A stretch of DNA of 64,000 bases from NCBI RefSeq assembly GCF_002831625.1, contig NZ_CP025116.1, forward strand, positions 1,302,001 to 1,366,000. The letters are read 5' to 3'. Both the position numbers and the translations under genes were made by a program. Under the pieces are notes generated by a model, which had not been told where the DNA came from, did not search any database, and saw only the letters and a list, made by a program, of their open reading frames with translations. The DNA is from Nonlabens sp. MB-3u-79. Its GTDB lineage: Bacteria; Bacteroidota; Bacteroidia; Flavobacteriales; Flavobacteriaceae. Positions 27,659 through 35,953 of this stretch are shown piece by piece (the stretch's first letter is position 1; every line of letters starts with the position of its first letter).

Positions 27659-27691
27659 TCCTGATTTCTAAACCAGAAATCAGGATTTTCT
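27659..27691 (+). terminator. Rho-independent terminator of asnS
   Basis: Perfect 11-bp stem TCCTGATTTCT / AGAAATCAGGA with a 5-base loop, followed by TTTTCT; 23 bases past the stop. Confidence 0.9.
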
Positions 27692-27790
27692 GTTTGCTAA
27701 GAAGCTAAAGGTGTAGGTTTGTTATAATTTTAACAACTTTGTCTTTAATCAAATGGGCTTTTAGTATTTTTACTTAGTTATAAAACAAAC

Positions 27791-29251
27791 ATGCTTAAAC
27801 AGTCACTAAATTTTAAACTCTCTCAGAAGTTATCTCCTCAACAAATACAGTTGATGAAGTTGATACAATTGCCTACACAGGCTTTTGAGCAACGAGTAAA
27901 ATCAGAACTGGAAGAAAACCCAGCCCTAGATGATGGACAGGAAAAATCTGATGATGAGTATGATGAGTTTTCTAATGAAGAAGACTACGAGGACGGAAAT
28001 GAGTCTATTGAAACAGACGATATTAATGTAGATGATTACCTGAGTGATGACGACATTCCTGAATACCGCACAAAAGCAAATAATTACAGCGCAGATGACG
28101 ATGAGAAAAGCATTCCATATGCTGCTGGAAAGTCCTTCACGCAAACCTTATTAGAGCAACTCAACACCCGTAGATTAAGTGAAGATCATCGAGCGATTGC
28201 AGAGTTTCTTGTGGGGAGTATTGATGCGAGTGGTTATATAAGAAGATCGCTGGAAGATATAACTGATGACCTTGCTTTTACCATGAACTTGTATACAGAA
28301 GTGGAAGAGGTGGAAAAAGTACTTCGGGTAGTTCATGAATTAGATCCTGTCGGGGTAGGAGCTCGTGATTTGCAAGAGTGTTTGCTGTTACAGCTTTCGC
28401 GAAAGCGGAAAACAGAAAGTAATGAGATCGCCATAAAATTAATAAGAGATTCGTTTGATGCATTTAGTAAGAAGCATTATGCGAAAATCATGGCCAAATA
28501 CGATATTACCGAAGATGAATTACGCGATGCGATAGATGATATAGAGCATTTAAACCCCAAGCCTGGGGGTTCTTATGCAGGCGGAAGTTCTCGTGTGGTA
28601 GAACAAGTAGTTCCTGATTTCACTATTAGAATTAAAGATGGCGAATTGGAACTCACACTCAACGGCCGTAATGCGCCAGAGTTGCATGTATCTAGAGATT
28701 ATTCTAATATGTTGCGCGGTTATAAAGAGGCTAAAGAAAAAACCAAATCTCAAAAAGATGCGGTGATGTTTATCAAACAAAAATTAGATGGTGCTAAATG
28801 GTTTATTGACGCTATCAAGCAACGACAAGAAACTTTATTTGTGACCATGTCTACCATTATGCATTATCAGCAGGCTTATTTTCATTCTGGAGATGAGCGT
28901 AATTTAAGACCTATGATCTTAAAGGATATTGCAGATAAGATTGATATGGATGTTTCTACGGTTTCTCGTGTGGCAAATTCTAAATATGTCGACACCCCTT
29001 ATGGAACTAAATTAATCAAAGAATTCTTTTCAGAATCCATGACCAATACCGATGGTGAGGAGGTTTCCACTAGAGAGATTAAGAAGATTCTGGAGACTGT
29101 TATTAATGATGAAAGCAAGAAAAAGCCGCTTACAGATCAAAAACTAGCTGAACTTCTTAAGGAAAAGGGCTATCCTATCGCTCGTAGAACAGTTGCTAAG
29201 TACAGAGAGCAATTAGATATTCCGGTGGCACGTTTAAGAAAAGAGATTTAG
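27791..29251 (+). CDS. rpoN: RNA polymerase sigma-54 factor
   Basis: This 486-residue sigma-54 starts with the activator-interacting Gln/Leu-rich region I (LSQKLSPQQIQLMKLIQLPT). An acidic region II follows at about 47-105 with many Asp/Glu. The core-binding and DNA-binding region III includes DVSTVSRVANSKYVDTPYG. The RpoN box ARRTVAKYREQL lies near the C-terminus. Sigma-54 needs an AAA+ activator; none is encoded in this window. A palindrome copy lies inside the gene and is translated LSRKR near residue 203, in a surface loop between helices. The next gene starts 6 bases later, so the pair is co-transcribed. Confidence 0.96.
   Translation: MLKQSLNFKLSQKLSPQQIQLMKLIQLPTQAFEQRVKSELEENPALDDGQEKSDDEYDEFSNEEDYEDGNESIETDDINVDDYLSDDDIPEYRTKANNYSADDDEKSIPYAAGKSFTQTLLEQLNTRRLSEDHRAIAEFLVGSIDASGYIRRSLEDITDDLAFTMNLYTEVEEVEKVLRVVHELDPVGVGARDLQECLLLQLSRKRKTESNEIAIKLIRDSFDAFSKKHYAKIMAKYDITEDELRDAIDDIEHLNPKPGGSYAGGSSRVVEQVVPDFTIRIKDGELELTLNGRNAPELHVSRDYSNMLRGYKEAKEKTKSQKDAVMFIKQKLDGAKWFIDAIKQRQETLFVTMSTIMHYQQAYFHSGDERNLRPMILKDIADKIDMDVSTVSRVANSKYVDTPYGTKLIKEFFSESMTNTDGEEVSTREIKKILETVINDESKKKPLTDQKLAELLKEKGYPIARRTVAKYREQLDIPVARLRKEI
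28393..28407 (+). repeat. Palindromic word GCTTTCGCGAAAGCG, copy 5 (inside rpoN)
   Basis: 15 of 16 positions; left outer base A, right flank GAAA. It encodes LSRKR in rpoN. Confidence 0.9.
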
Positions 29252-29257
29252 AGCCCT

Positions 29258-29863
29258 ATGAAGTGGTTTCTAAAGCTGTGGAGCTACATTGTCAACCCGC
29301 TATTTATTCCTTCTCTAGTATCGCTATGGTACTTTAATTTCAACTATTATAACGACCCAGAGAGTGTGCAGTTAAAATTGTACCTCATTGTTATTCTCAC
29401 CGCTGCCATTCCGTTACTCGTTTATACGATCCTTAAGATATTAGGGATGGTAAATAGCGTTCACCTTTCCAGTACGAAGGAACGCATCACTCCTTTACTG
29501 GTCTACATGATCTTGTTAGTTATATTGTTGCGGGGTGCCTTTAGAGACGGTCTGCATTTATCATTGTATTACTTTTTTATAGGAATCTTGATCGCAGCCT
29601 TGGTAGCCACTTTAATGACTGCTATGAGATATAAAATAAGTCTTCACTTGATGGCAACCGGGGGTATCTTGGGTTTTTTAATCATGCTTTCTTTTATTCA
29701 AGGCATAAGTCTCTTGTTACCTATGGCCCTGATGGGGATCGTTTCTGGTCTTACGGCGACCTCTAGGTTGAGTATGAAAGCGCATAAAGGACACGAACTT
29801 ATTTTTGGGTTTGCAGTAGGCTTGGTAAGTCAGGTGCTTGCTTTTAGTTATTCTTTATCTTAA
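29258..29863 (+). CDS. Integral membrane protein, degenerate PAP2-like
   Basis: This 201-residue protein has six predicted membrane spans. Short polar blocks sit where PAP2 phosphatases keep their catalytic motifs: KERITPLLVY (for KxxxxxxRP), SLHLMATGG (for PSGH) and SRLSMKAHKGHE (for SRxxxxxHxxxD). Each keeps some residues and lacks others, so it may be a distant or inactive relative. It begins 6 bases after rpoN and is probably co-transcribed with it; the gene converges on porT. Confidence 0.5.
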   Translation: MKWFLKLWSYIVNPLFIPSLVSLWYFNFNYYNDPESVQLKLYLIVILTAAIPLLVYTILKILGMVNSVHLSSTKERITPLLVYMILLVILLRGAFRDGLHLSLYYFFIGILIAALVATLMTAMRYKISLHLMATGGILGFLIMLSFIQGISLLLPMALMGIVSGLTATSRLSMKAHKGHELIFGFAVGLVSQVLAFSYSLS

Positions 29864-29874
29864 AGAAGAATTAC

Positions 29875-30594
29875 TTAAAGAATATAAAACTCAACACCAA
29901 ATTTGAGGGGTTGTAGATCAACACGCTGGTTATCTATTAAAGCATCTTTATTGAATAAGTTGATCAAATCATACTGCACAAAGGCATTAAAACTTCCATT
30001 TCCAAGGGTAAGTGTTGCTGCATAGCGCAATCGATTCAATTCTGGAATATCAGTTTTGATAATGCTCGTATCTGCGCTTTTAAATTTTGCTTTATAACTA
30101 TAGATATAAGAGAGTTTGACTCCCGCATAAATGCGCCAAAAGCTATTATTAGTAGGAGTAGAAGTACGCCATCTCAATTGAATGGGCATCTCAATAAGGT
30201 TGGTGTTGAGTCTATTGCGATCTACGTTATTACTGTCATCAATAATGCTAAAAATAGTCTCGCCACTAGGGTCTTCACCTATAAATAGGTTGGAGTTGTA
30301 AGTATTAGTAGAAATGCCTAGCCCGACGCCTATTGCTAGATTACGTCGCTTATTGACAGGCATGTCTCTGATAAAACCCATATGAAGACCTCCAGAAAAT
30401 CCGTTTTGGGAGAAAGAACTAGGCTTATTACTGATAAGGTTAAAAGAAAGCCCAATATAGAACTGGTCTTCTCTATAGAGGGAATCCACGACATTAGGTA
30501 TAGCGTTTTCCTGTTGCTTTTTATCTTGAGCAACAGAAGAGAAGATCCCTAATAAAAAGAATAAAAGCATGAAAACAAACCTCATATAGTACAT
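29875..30594 (-). CDS. porT: PorT-like outer-membrane beta-barrel protein (type IX secretion)
   Basis: This 239-residue exported protein has signal peptide MRFVFMLLFFLLGIFSSVA ending before Q (an ATG at 30585 is an alternative start inside the listed frame). The mature part is a small outer-membrane barrel: QFYIGLSFNLISNKP, GGLHMGFIRDMPVNKRRN, LIEMPIQLRWR and WRIYAGVKLSYIYSYK, with a last strand ending in Leu. These segments fit PorT, a barrel needed for type IX secretion, and the neighbourhood (rpoN, ExbD, ExbD, ExbB) is one I associate with porT in this family. Another small porin-family barrel is the alternative. The GH13 enzyme at 45.8 kb carries a T9SS sorting signal. Confidence 0.65.
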   Translation of the reverse strand: MYYMRFVFMLLFFLLGIFSSVAQDKKQQENAIPNVVDSLYREDQFYIGLSFNLISNKPSSFSQNGFSGGLHMGFIRDMPVNKRRNLAIGVGLGISTNTYNSNLFIGEDPSGETIFSIIDDSNNVDRNRLNTNLIEMPIQLRWRTSTPTNNSFWRIYAGVKLSYIYSYKAKFKSADTSIIKTDIPELNRLRYAATLTLGNGSFNAFVQYDLINLFNKDALIDNQRVDLQPLKFGVEFYIL

Positions 30595-30617
30595 CTATAG
30601 TTCAAAAGTAAAGGTAT

Positions 30618-30653
30618 AAAAATAGCCGTTCTTAAGAGAACGGCTATTTTAAT
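30618..30653 (-). terminator. Bidirectional terminator between the ExbD gene and porT
   Basis: Perfect stem AAAATAGCCGTTCT / AGAACGGCTATTTT around CTTAAG-type loop, flanked by A and T runs. It separates the exb cluster from porT. Confidence 0.85.
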
Positions 30654-30672
30654 TTTTTTATTTACAAAAGGA

Positions 30673-31158
30673 TTACTTCTTTAAATTTTTTAAAGGGTCC
30701 CCTTCAATAGAAGTATAACTAATCTTAAGTGCCATAGCTTCCCTCAACTCTTGTTTGACATCTGTTAAGATTCCAACCTGGGCATTTTGATCTACTTTTA
30801 GAGAAACGGTCATGGAATCTTTATCATCCTCATCCATTCCATTCCTTTTAGTGTTGACAAATGTCTGTACATCACTGACAGGAGAAATTTTATCTCCTAG
30901 TTGAATCACCTCAGAAATACCGAATTGCTTTATAAAATTAGGATTAGGTTTACCTATGTAAATAGTAACTATCTTCTTTTTTTCAGCAAGCTTTTCTACC
31001 TGATTTGCTTTTGGAAGCTTATTCTCAATTTGAAGTTCATCGTCTCTCATTACGGTTGCTACCATGAAAAAGAACAATAACATAAATACAATATCTGGAA
31101 GAGAGGCTGTATTTACAGCTGGTAATGCACCACTCTTTTTTTTCTTAAACTTAGACAT
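30673..31158 (-). CDS. exbD: ExbD/TolR family biopolymer transport protein (short)
   Basis: This 161-residue protein has a short cytoplasmic N-terminus (KFKKKKSGALPAVNTAS), one membrane span LPDIVFMLLFFFMVATVM carrying the conserved Asp for proton translocation, and a periplasmic domain. It works with ExbB to power TonB-dependent outer-membrane transport or a Tol-like process. It is the last gene of a four-gene leftward cluster, two bases after the second ExbD gene. Confidence 0.9.
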   Translation of the reverse strand: MSKFKKKKSGALPAVNTASLPDIVFMLLFFFMVATVMRDDELQIENKLPKANQVEKLAEKKKIVTIYIGKPNPNFIKQFGISEVIQLGDKISPVSDVQTFVNTKRNGMDEDDKDSMTVSLKVDQNAQVGILTDVKQELREAMALKISYTSIEGDPLKNLKK

Positions 31159-31160
31159 AA

Positions 31161-31790
31161 TTATTCTCTATTTTGAGGTTCAGCTTCAGATAGGTTTCTT
31201 GGAAACAAATCTCTTACTTTTTCCATTTTGTCTTGCAGCTCTAGGAATTCCGGACTTTCTTTTTCGTCTGCTGGCCAACCGTCCGACCTATTGGACATAG
31301 ACTGATAGGTTTCATTATAAAGACGTTTTGCTTCTCGATCTCTGAGGATCGCATAAGCTCTTACGAGTTCATTAGTAACCGCTAAGTACATTTTATATGA
31401 CGCTTGTCTGTCGTTTACTAAAGATACAATTGCTTTCTTGGGATTATCAGAAGAATCTGGATCTCTCTTGCCCCTACAATAGGTACAGGCATTTCTTGGT
31501 TCAGTTGCTCCTCCGTTATCTAAAAAAGCTACAGTAGCTTCCGTTAGTTTACCGATTTCCATATCCTTATCCTCTACAAGGAGACGGTTCTCAGCATTCA
31601 CAATCACCTGGAAAATATTCTTTTCCTTCACTGGGGGCGGTGGCGTGTTCTCAGGAAGTGGTGGCGGTAGTTTACTAGCAATACCGCTATCTACTTCAAT
31701 CGTGGTGGTAACCAGGAAGAAGATCAATAGTAGGAATGCGATGTCTGCCATCGATCCCGCGTTTACTTCTGGTGCAGATCTCCTAGCCAT
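31161..31790 (-). CDS. exbD: ExbD/TolR family protein with extended periplasmic domain and CxxC motif
   Basis: This 209-residue relative has the membrane span GSMADIAFLLLIFFLVTTTI with the conserved Asp. It differs from the short ExbD next to it by a Pro-rich linker (KLPPPLPENTPPPPVKEKN) and a longer periplasmic domain with NACTYCRGKRDPD. That CxxC pair is unusual for the family and might form a disulfide or hold a metal. The gene starts 3 bases after the hypothetical membrane gene and ends 2 bases before the short ExbD, so it is one transcription unit. Confidence 0.88.
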   Translation of the reverse strand: MARRSAPEVNAGSMADIAFLLLIFFLVTTTIEVDSGIASKLPPPLPENTPPPPVKEKNIFQVIVNAENRLLVEDKDMEIGKLTEATVAFLDNGGATEPRNACTYCRGKRDPDSSDNPKKAIVSLVNDRQASYKMYLAVTNELVRAYAILRDREAKRLYNETYQSMSNRSDGWPADEKESPEFLELQDKMEKVRDLFPRNLSEAEPQNRE

Positions 31791-31793
31791 AAT

Positions 31794-32267
31794 TTATCTT
31801 TTTAATTGTTTGCTTACTCCAGCCCATACAACTGTTCCTATGGCTACTATTCCAAGTATGTAGAACATGTATAAAGAAGCTCCTATCCAACGCGAGGTTC
31901 CTGCTGTAAGTAATTCTCCATCTTCTAGTTCAATTACCCTGCCATTTATATCGATAACGCTGTCATCAGCTAAGGCGTAATAAGAAATTAAAGCTACAAC
32001 AACCAAAAGTCCTACAGATATCCCTGCCTTTTTAAGAGCTGCGGGATTAGTAAATAAACCTTTTAGTACAAAGAAAAGTACGATGAGTACCGTAAGTCCA
32101 AGCGTAACATACGCTAGAATTATCAGGGGCGATACGGTAACAGCCTGGCTGCCACCTGTATTTAGTTCTATGGCTTCATCACCTAATGCTAGCGTATAGA
32201 AAAAGAATGCCATCGCTATAAGGCTCAAAAGAAGAACTAGGTATTTTAATGCTTTATGTAAAACCAT
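31794..32267 (-). CDS. Hypothetical membrane protein within the Exb cluster
   Basis: This 157-residue protein has about four membrane spans (near residues 7-28, 46-68, 82-98 and 128-148) with a soluble acidic loop of about 30 residues (DDSVIDINGRVIELEDGE) between the third and fourth. I do not recognise a family. It lies between ExbB (22 bases upstream) and ExbD (3 bases downstream), which points to a part in the same proton-driven complex or in its assembly. Confidence 0.68.
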   Translation of the reverse strand: MVLHKALKYLVLLLSLIAMAFFFYTLALGDEAIELNTGGSQAVTVSPLIILAYVTLGLTVLIVLFFVLKGLFTNPAALKKAGISVGLLVVVALISYYALADDSVIDINGRVIELEDGELLTAGTSRWIGASLYMFYILGIVAIGTVVWAGVSKQLKR

Positions 32268-32289
32268 GATTTGTTTTTGTTATGGTTAA

Positions 32290-33033
32290 TTACTTACCGT
32301 TCTTGTAATCTACAAGAATGTCGATAAGAGTGATAGATGCGTCTTCCATATCATTTACGATACTATCGATTTTAGAAACAATGTAGTTATAAAAAATCTG
32401 AAGGATAATCGCTACGATAAGACCAAATACGGTTGTAAGTAGTGCTACTTTAATACCTCCAGCTACAAGAGATGGTTCCATTGTACCAGCCTCTTCAATA
32501 CTGTTAAAGGATCCAATCATACCTATTACAGTACCCATAAATCCAAGCATTGGAGCAAGAGCGATAAATAAAGATACCCAAGATACATTCTTCTCTAATT
32601 GGCCCATTTGAACTCCACCATAAGCAACAACCGCTTTTTCAGCAGCTTCAATGCTTTCGTCAGCTCTGTCAAGTCCTTGATAATAGATAGATGCAACAGG
32701 TCCTTTAGTGTTACGGCATATATCTTTAGCAGCTTCTACACCACCACTTTTAAGAGCTTGTTCTACATCTGCAGCAAGTTTCTTAGAATTTGTTGTAGAA
32801 AGATTCAAGTAGATAATCCTTTCAATGGCAATAGCAAGTCCTAATATAAGACACACTAATACGATTGCCATAAATCCAGGACCTCCATCAATAAAGTTTT
32901 TCTTTAATACTTGGTGGAAAGTTTCTGTCGTTTTTGTTTCAGTAGCATCTTGTACTAATGCTGAAGCTGAAGCTACACCAGTAACACCTAATGTCATGGC
33001 TGCCGTGAATAAAGTTGAAAGGGATCGTTTCAT
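32290..33033 (-). CDS. exbB: MotA/TolQ/ExbB family proton channel
   Basis: This 247-residue protein has an N-terminal hydrophobic segment with a signal-like start (MKRSLSTLFTAAMTLGVTGV), a span near FMAIVLVCLILGLAIAIERI, and the two C-terminal spans of the MotA/TolQ family, including the SWVSLFIALAPMLGFMGTVI and GGIKVALLTTVFGLIVAI blocks that form the proton path. It is the first gene of the leftward exbB-hypothetical-exbD-exbD cluster, which should supply energy to the TonB-dependent receptors of the cell, SusC at 51-54 kb being one. Confidence 0.92.
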   Translation of the reverse strand: MKRSLSTLFTAAMTLGVTGVASASALVQDATETKTTETFHQVLKKNFIDGGPGFMAIVLVCLILGLAIAIERIIYLNLSTTNSKKLAADVEQALKSGGVEAAKDICRNTKGPVASIYYQGLDRADESIEAAEKAVVAYGGVQMGQLEKNVSWVSLFIALAPMLGFMGTVIGMIGSFNSIEEAGTMEPSLVAGGIKVALLTTVFGLIVAIILQIFYNYIVSKIDSIVNDMEDASITLIDILVDYKNGK

Positions 33034-33265
33034 TTGACTTATTTAATTAATTTAAATTTTCAGATTATTGGGGGTAAATATATAATTTATCGAGCGAAAA
33101 TAACATAACATTTCTTAATGTATCCATAAAAATTTAAGGAAAGAGGTTATATAGTTCCTATTTAACAGGTTTAATTATAAAGAAAACTATGGGGATTCAG
33201 CAGCTTAGGGCTTTTCACTCGCTTGTATTATCTAATTGTTAACAATAAAAAGAATCCCCTAAAAT

Positions 33266-33300
33266 AAAAAGAGCTCTATTTATTTAATAAAAAAGAGCTC
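33266..33300 (-). terminator. Rho-independent terminator after tRNA-Leu
   Basis: GAGCTCT pairs with AGAGCTC, with an inner TTTATT/AATAAA stem, and a T run follows on the minus strand. It ends the tRNA transcript and lies upstream of exbB. Confidence 0.7.
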
Positions 33301-33307
33301 CTTAAAG

Positions 33308-33389
33308 TACCTCAGGCCGGAATCGAACCGGCACGCCGTGAAGCATTGGATTTTGAATCCAACGTGTCTACCAATTCCACCACTGAGGC
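33308..33389 (-). tRNA. tRNA-Leu (anticodon CAA)
   Basis: On the minus strand an acceptor stem GCCTCAG / CTGAGGT (with a closing G-T pair) frames a D arm with GGTGGAATTGGTAGACAC, an anticodon arm TTGGA-TTCAAAA-TCCAA with CAA at positions 34-36, a long variable arm and a T arm GCCGG-TTCGATT-CCGGC. The class II variable arm and CAA anticodon identify leucine (reads UUG). No CCA is encoded. Confidence 0.95.
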
Positions 33390-33407
33390 ATTTTGTAATT
33401 GGGAAGG

Positions 33408-33415
33408 CAAAAGTA
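33408..33415 (-). promoter_or_regulatory. -7 promoter element of tRNA-Leu (TACTTTTG)
   Basis: On the minus strand TACTTTTG matches TAnnTTTG, 18 bases before the tRNA 5' end. A TTG about 24 bases further upstream could be the -33 element. Confidence 0.5.
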
Positions 33416-33481
33416 ATAAATAAAAATACTTTCTAAGAACAAATTGCCTGTTATTTAGAATGTCTTCTCTAAAATTATAAG

Positions 33482-33489
33482 TACATTTG
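33482..33489 (+). promoter_or_regulatory. -7 promoter element of prs (TACATTTG)
   Basis: TACATTTG lies 33 bases before the prs ATG. The stretch AGTACATTTGCACG is identical to that upstream of the RND gene. Confidence 0.55.
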
Positions 33490-33522
33490 CACGCTTAAAA
33501 TCAAGACTTAAAAGATTTTAAT

Positions 33523-34467
33523 ATGAATTACGCTTTACAACAAGATGCTAAATTATTCGGCTGTCGCCAGAGTATGGACCTTGCTTCTGCTATTGCAGAC
33601 AAGTATGGGGCCTCCTTAGGCAAGGTGAATTTTTCAACCTTTAGTGATGGAGAGTTTCAACCCTCTTTTGAGGAATCTATAAGAGGTTGTCGTATTTTTA
33701 TTATTGGATCCACACAACCCAATAGTGATAACATCATGGAAATGCTTTTGATGATGGATGCTGCAAAGCGTGCTAGTGCAAGACATATTACAGCGGTGAT
33801 TCCTTACTTTGGTTGGGCGAGACAAGATCGTAAAGACAAACCTCGTGTGCCTATAGGAGCAAAAATGATCGCTAAGATTCTAGAATCTGCTGGAGCGACT
33901 CGTATTATTACGATGGATTTACACGCAGACCAGATTCAAGGATTTTTTGAAAAGCCAGTAGACCATCTTTTTGCCAGTTCTTTATTTATACCTTACTTAA
34001 GGAGTCTTAATTTAACTGACCTTACTATAGCTTCTCCAGACATGGGTGGTTCTAAGCGTGCTTATGCCTATGCTAAGACCTTAGAAAGTGATGTAGTGGT
34101 CTGTTACAAGCAACGTCAGAAAGCAAATGTGATTTCCCATATGGAACTCATAGGTGATGTGACAGGAAAAAATGTAGTCTTAGTGGATGACATGGTAGAT
34201 ACTGCCGGTACACTTACTAAAGCTGCAGACGTGATGATGGAAAGAGGAGCAAAAAGTGTAAGAGCTATTTGTACACATGCGATCCTTTCAGGGAAAGCTT
34301 ATGAGCGTATCAATAACTCTCAATTATTAGAATTAATCGTTACAGATTCGATCCCATTGAAACAAGAAAGCCCTAAAATTAGAGTGCTATCTTGTGCATC
34401 GTTATTTGCAGGAGTAATGCAAAACGTGCAAAATAATGAATCGATCAGTGACAACTTTATAATGTAA
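33523..34467 (+). CDS. prs: Ribose-phosphate pyrophosphokinase (PRPP synthetase)
   Basis: This 314-residue enzyme makes PRPP from ribose-5-phosphate and ATP, the precursor for nucleotides, His and Trp. Diagnostic segments are the FSDGEFQPSFEESIRG ribose/ATP block, PYFGWARQDRKDKPR flexible loop, TMDLHADQIQGFF metal-binding block and the PRPP-binding loop VVLVDDMVDTAGTL. Complete and of normal length. rplY follows after 24 bases, in keeping with a shared transcript. Confidence 0.97.
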   Translation: MNYALQQDAKLFGCRQSMDLASAIADKYGASLGKVNFSTFSDGEFQPSFEESIRGCRIFIIGSTQPNSDNIMEMLLMMDAAKRASARHITAVIPYFGWARQDRKDKPRVPIGAKMIAKILESAGATRIITMDLHADQIQGFFEKPVDHLFASSLFIPYLRSLNLTDLTIASPDMGGSKRAYAYAKTLESDVVVCYKQRQKANVISHMELIGDVTGKNVVLVDDMVDTAGTLTKAADVMMERGAKSVRAICTHAILSGKAYERINNSQLLELIVTDSIPLKQESPKIRVLSCASLFAGVMQNVQNNESISDNFIM

Positions 34468-34491
34468 TTTCATTAACTAAATATATATAAC

Positions 34492-35115
34492 ATGAAATCA
34501 ATCACGATCTCAGGATCAAAAAGAGAAAGCGTGGGCAAAAAGTCAACTAAAGCCCTACGTAATGCTGGATTGGTACCTTGCGTAATTTACGGAGGAGACG
34601 AGCCTATACACTTTTCAGCAGAAGAGAAAGCATTTAAAAAATTGGTTTACACTCCAGACGCGCATACGGTTGTTCTCGATCTAGGTAAAGATGGTAAATA
34701 CAATACAATTGCTCAAGACATGCAATGGCACCCAGTAAGAGAACTTCTTTTACATGCAGATTTCTACCAAATCTTTGATGATAAGATGGTAACTATGGAA
34801 GTGCCTGTAATTCTTGAAGGAGTTTCAAAAGGTGTTCTTAATGGGGGTGTTTTACGTCGTAACAATCGTAAATTAAAAGTAAAAGCATTACCAGCTAACT
34901 TGCCAGACTCTATCACTATAGATATTACTTCTTTGAAAATAGGAAATAAGAGATATGTACGTGATTTAAGAGTGGATGAGTATGAAATCATGCACCCAGA
35001 CTCTGTCGTAGTAGTGATGATCAAAACTTCTCGTACAGCTGTCGCTGAAGATGAAGACGGTGAAGTTGAAGCAGCAGATGTTCCTTCTTCTCAAGATGAG
35101 GAAGCAACTGAATAA
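34492..35115 (+). CDS. rplY: 50S ribosomal protein L25 (CTC-type)
   Basis: This 207-residue protein is the long CTC form of L25, which binds 5S rRNA. The N-terminal domain shows [19 protein letters not shown] and [14 protein letters not shown]. The second beta-domain includes [18 protein letters not shown] and [19 protein letters not shown]. The last 25 residues are acidic ([20 protein letters not shown]). The prs-rplY-pth order is common in bacteria. A terminator follows at once. Confidence 0.95.
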   Translation: MKSITISGSKRESVGKKSTKALRNAGLVPCVIYGGDEPIHFSAEEKAFKKLVYTPDAHTVVLDLGKDGKYNTIAQDMQWHPVRELLLHADFYQIFDDKMVTMEVPVILEGVSKGVLNGGVLRRNNRKLKVKALPANLPDSITIDITSLKIGNKRYVRDLRVDEYEIMHPDSVVVVMIKTSRTAVAEDEDGEVEAADVPSSQDEEATE

Positions 35116-35134
35116 ATACTTTTTATTTTATATA

Positions 35135-35169
35135 GAAGCTGCAAGATTTATTTCTTGCAGCTTTTTTTA
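35135..35169 (+). terminator. Rho-independent terminator after rplY
   Basis: Stem GAAGCTGCAAGA / TCTTGCAGCTT with a T run. It overlaps the first bases of the longest pth frame (35155), which argues that pth starts further right at 35185. Confidence 0.85.
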
Positions 35170-35184
35170 TTTTTACACCCTACC

Positions 35185-35823
35185 ATGTTGAATTGGCTTA
35201 AAAAAATATTTGTTGGTGAATCTACCATCACGACTATTCTAAATGAAGAAGATCCCATGAAAAAATTCATGATTATAGGTCTGGGAAATCCAGGTGCAAA
35301 ATATGTGCAAACCAGACATAATATAGGTTTTAAAATACTGGATGAAATCGCTAGTTTAAAGGAAGCTGCTTTTGAAACTCTAAAGTTAGGAGACGTCGCA
35401 AGTATTACTCATAAAGGTAAAAGCGTCCTCTTACTAAAACCTAATACATACATGAACTTGAGCGGTAAAGCGATTAAGTTTTATATGAAACAAGAAAATA
35501 TAGACATAGAAAATATTCTTGTCGTTACAGATGATTTGAACCTGCCCTTTGGTGCCCTGCGCATGAAGGCCAAAGGAACGGACGGAGGTCATAACGGTCT
35601 AAAAGACACGCAAGTCACTTTAAATACTCCTAAATATCCTCGATTGCGTTTTGGAATTTCTGATGAATTTTCAAAGGGGAGTCAGGTAGATTATGTTCTA
35701 GGAGAATGGAATAAGAACGAACAGAAAGATTTGCCAGAGCGCTTGAGTACTGCTGCTGACATGGCACTCTCTTTTACACATGCAGGACTTGCTAACACGA
35801 TGAACCAGTATAATGGGAAGTAG
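35185..35823 (+). CDS. pth: Peptidyl-tRNA hydrolase
   Basis: This 212-residue enzyme frees tRNA from stalled peptidyl-tRNA. The conserved core begins at KKFMIIGLGNPGAKYVQTRH (catalytic His in TRHNIGF), followed by LLKPNTYMNLSGKA (Asn), VVTDDLNLPFG (Asp) and KGTDGGHNGLKD. Before the core lies an extension of 24 residues, MLNWLKKIFVGESTI..., that I recall from other flavobacterial Pth proteins. I chose the ATG at 35185 for that reason and because the frame upstream runs through the rplY terminator. An ATG at 35257 would give the minimal enzyme. Confidence 0.92.
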   Translation: MLNWLKKIFVGESTITTILNEEDPMKKFMIIGLGNPGAKYVQTRHNIGFKILDEIASLKEAAFETLKLGDVASITHKGKSVLLLKPNTYMNLSGKAIKFYMKQENIDIENILVVTDDLNLPFGALRMKAKGTDGGHNGLKDTQVTLNTPKYPRLRFGISDEFSKGSQVDYVLGEWNKNEQKDLPERLSTAADMALSFTHAGLANTMNQYNGK

Positions 35824-35855
35824 TTATTAGAGGGGAAATAGCTGGATGATATTAC

Positions 35856-35871
35856 CGCTTTCGCGAAAGCG
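35856..35871 (+). repeat. Palindromic word CGCTTTCGCGAAAGCG, copy 6
   Basis: Full 16-bp palindrome between pth and ribF; right flank AGACA. Confidence 0.9.
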
Positions 35872-35953
35872 AGACAAAAACAAAGCAACACACGAATATT
35901 ACAATCATTAAAAGGCTCTTAAAAGTCTCCAAATGTGAGGAGATTATTATAAT

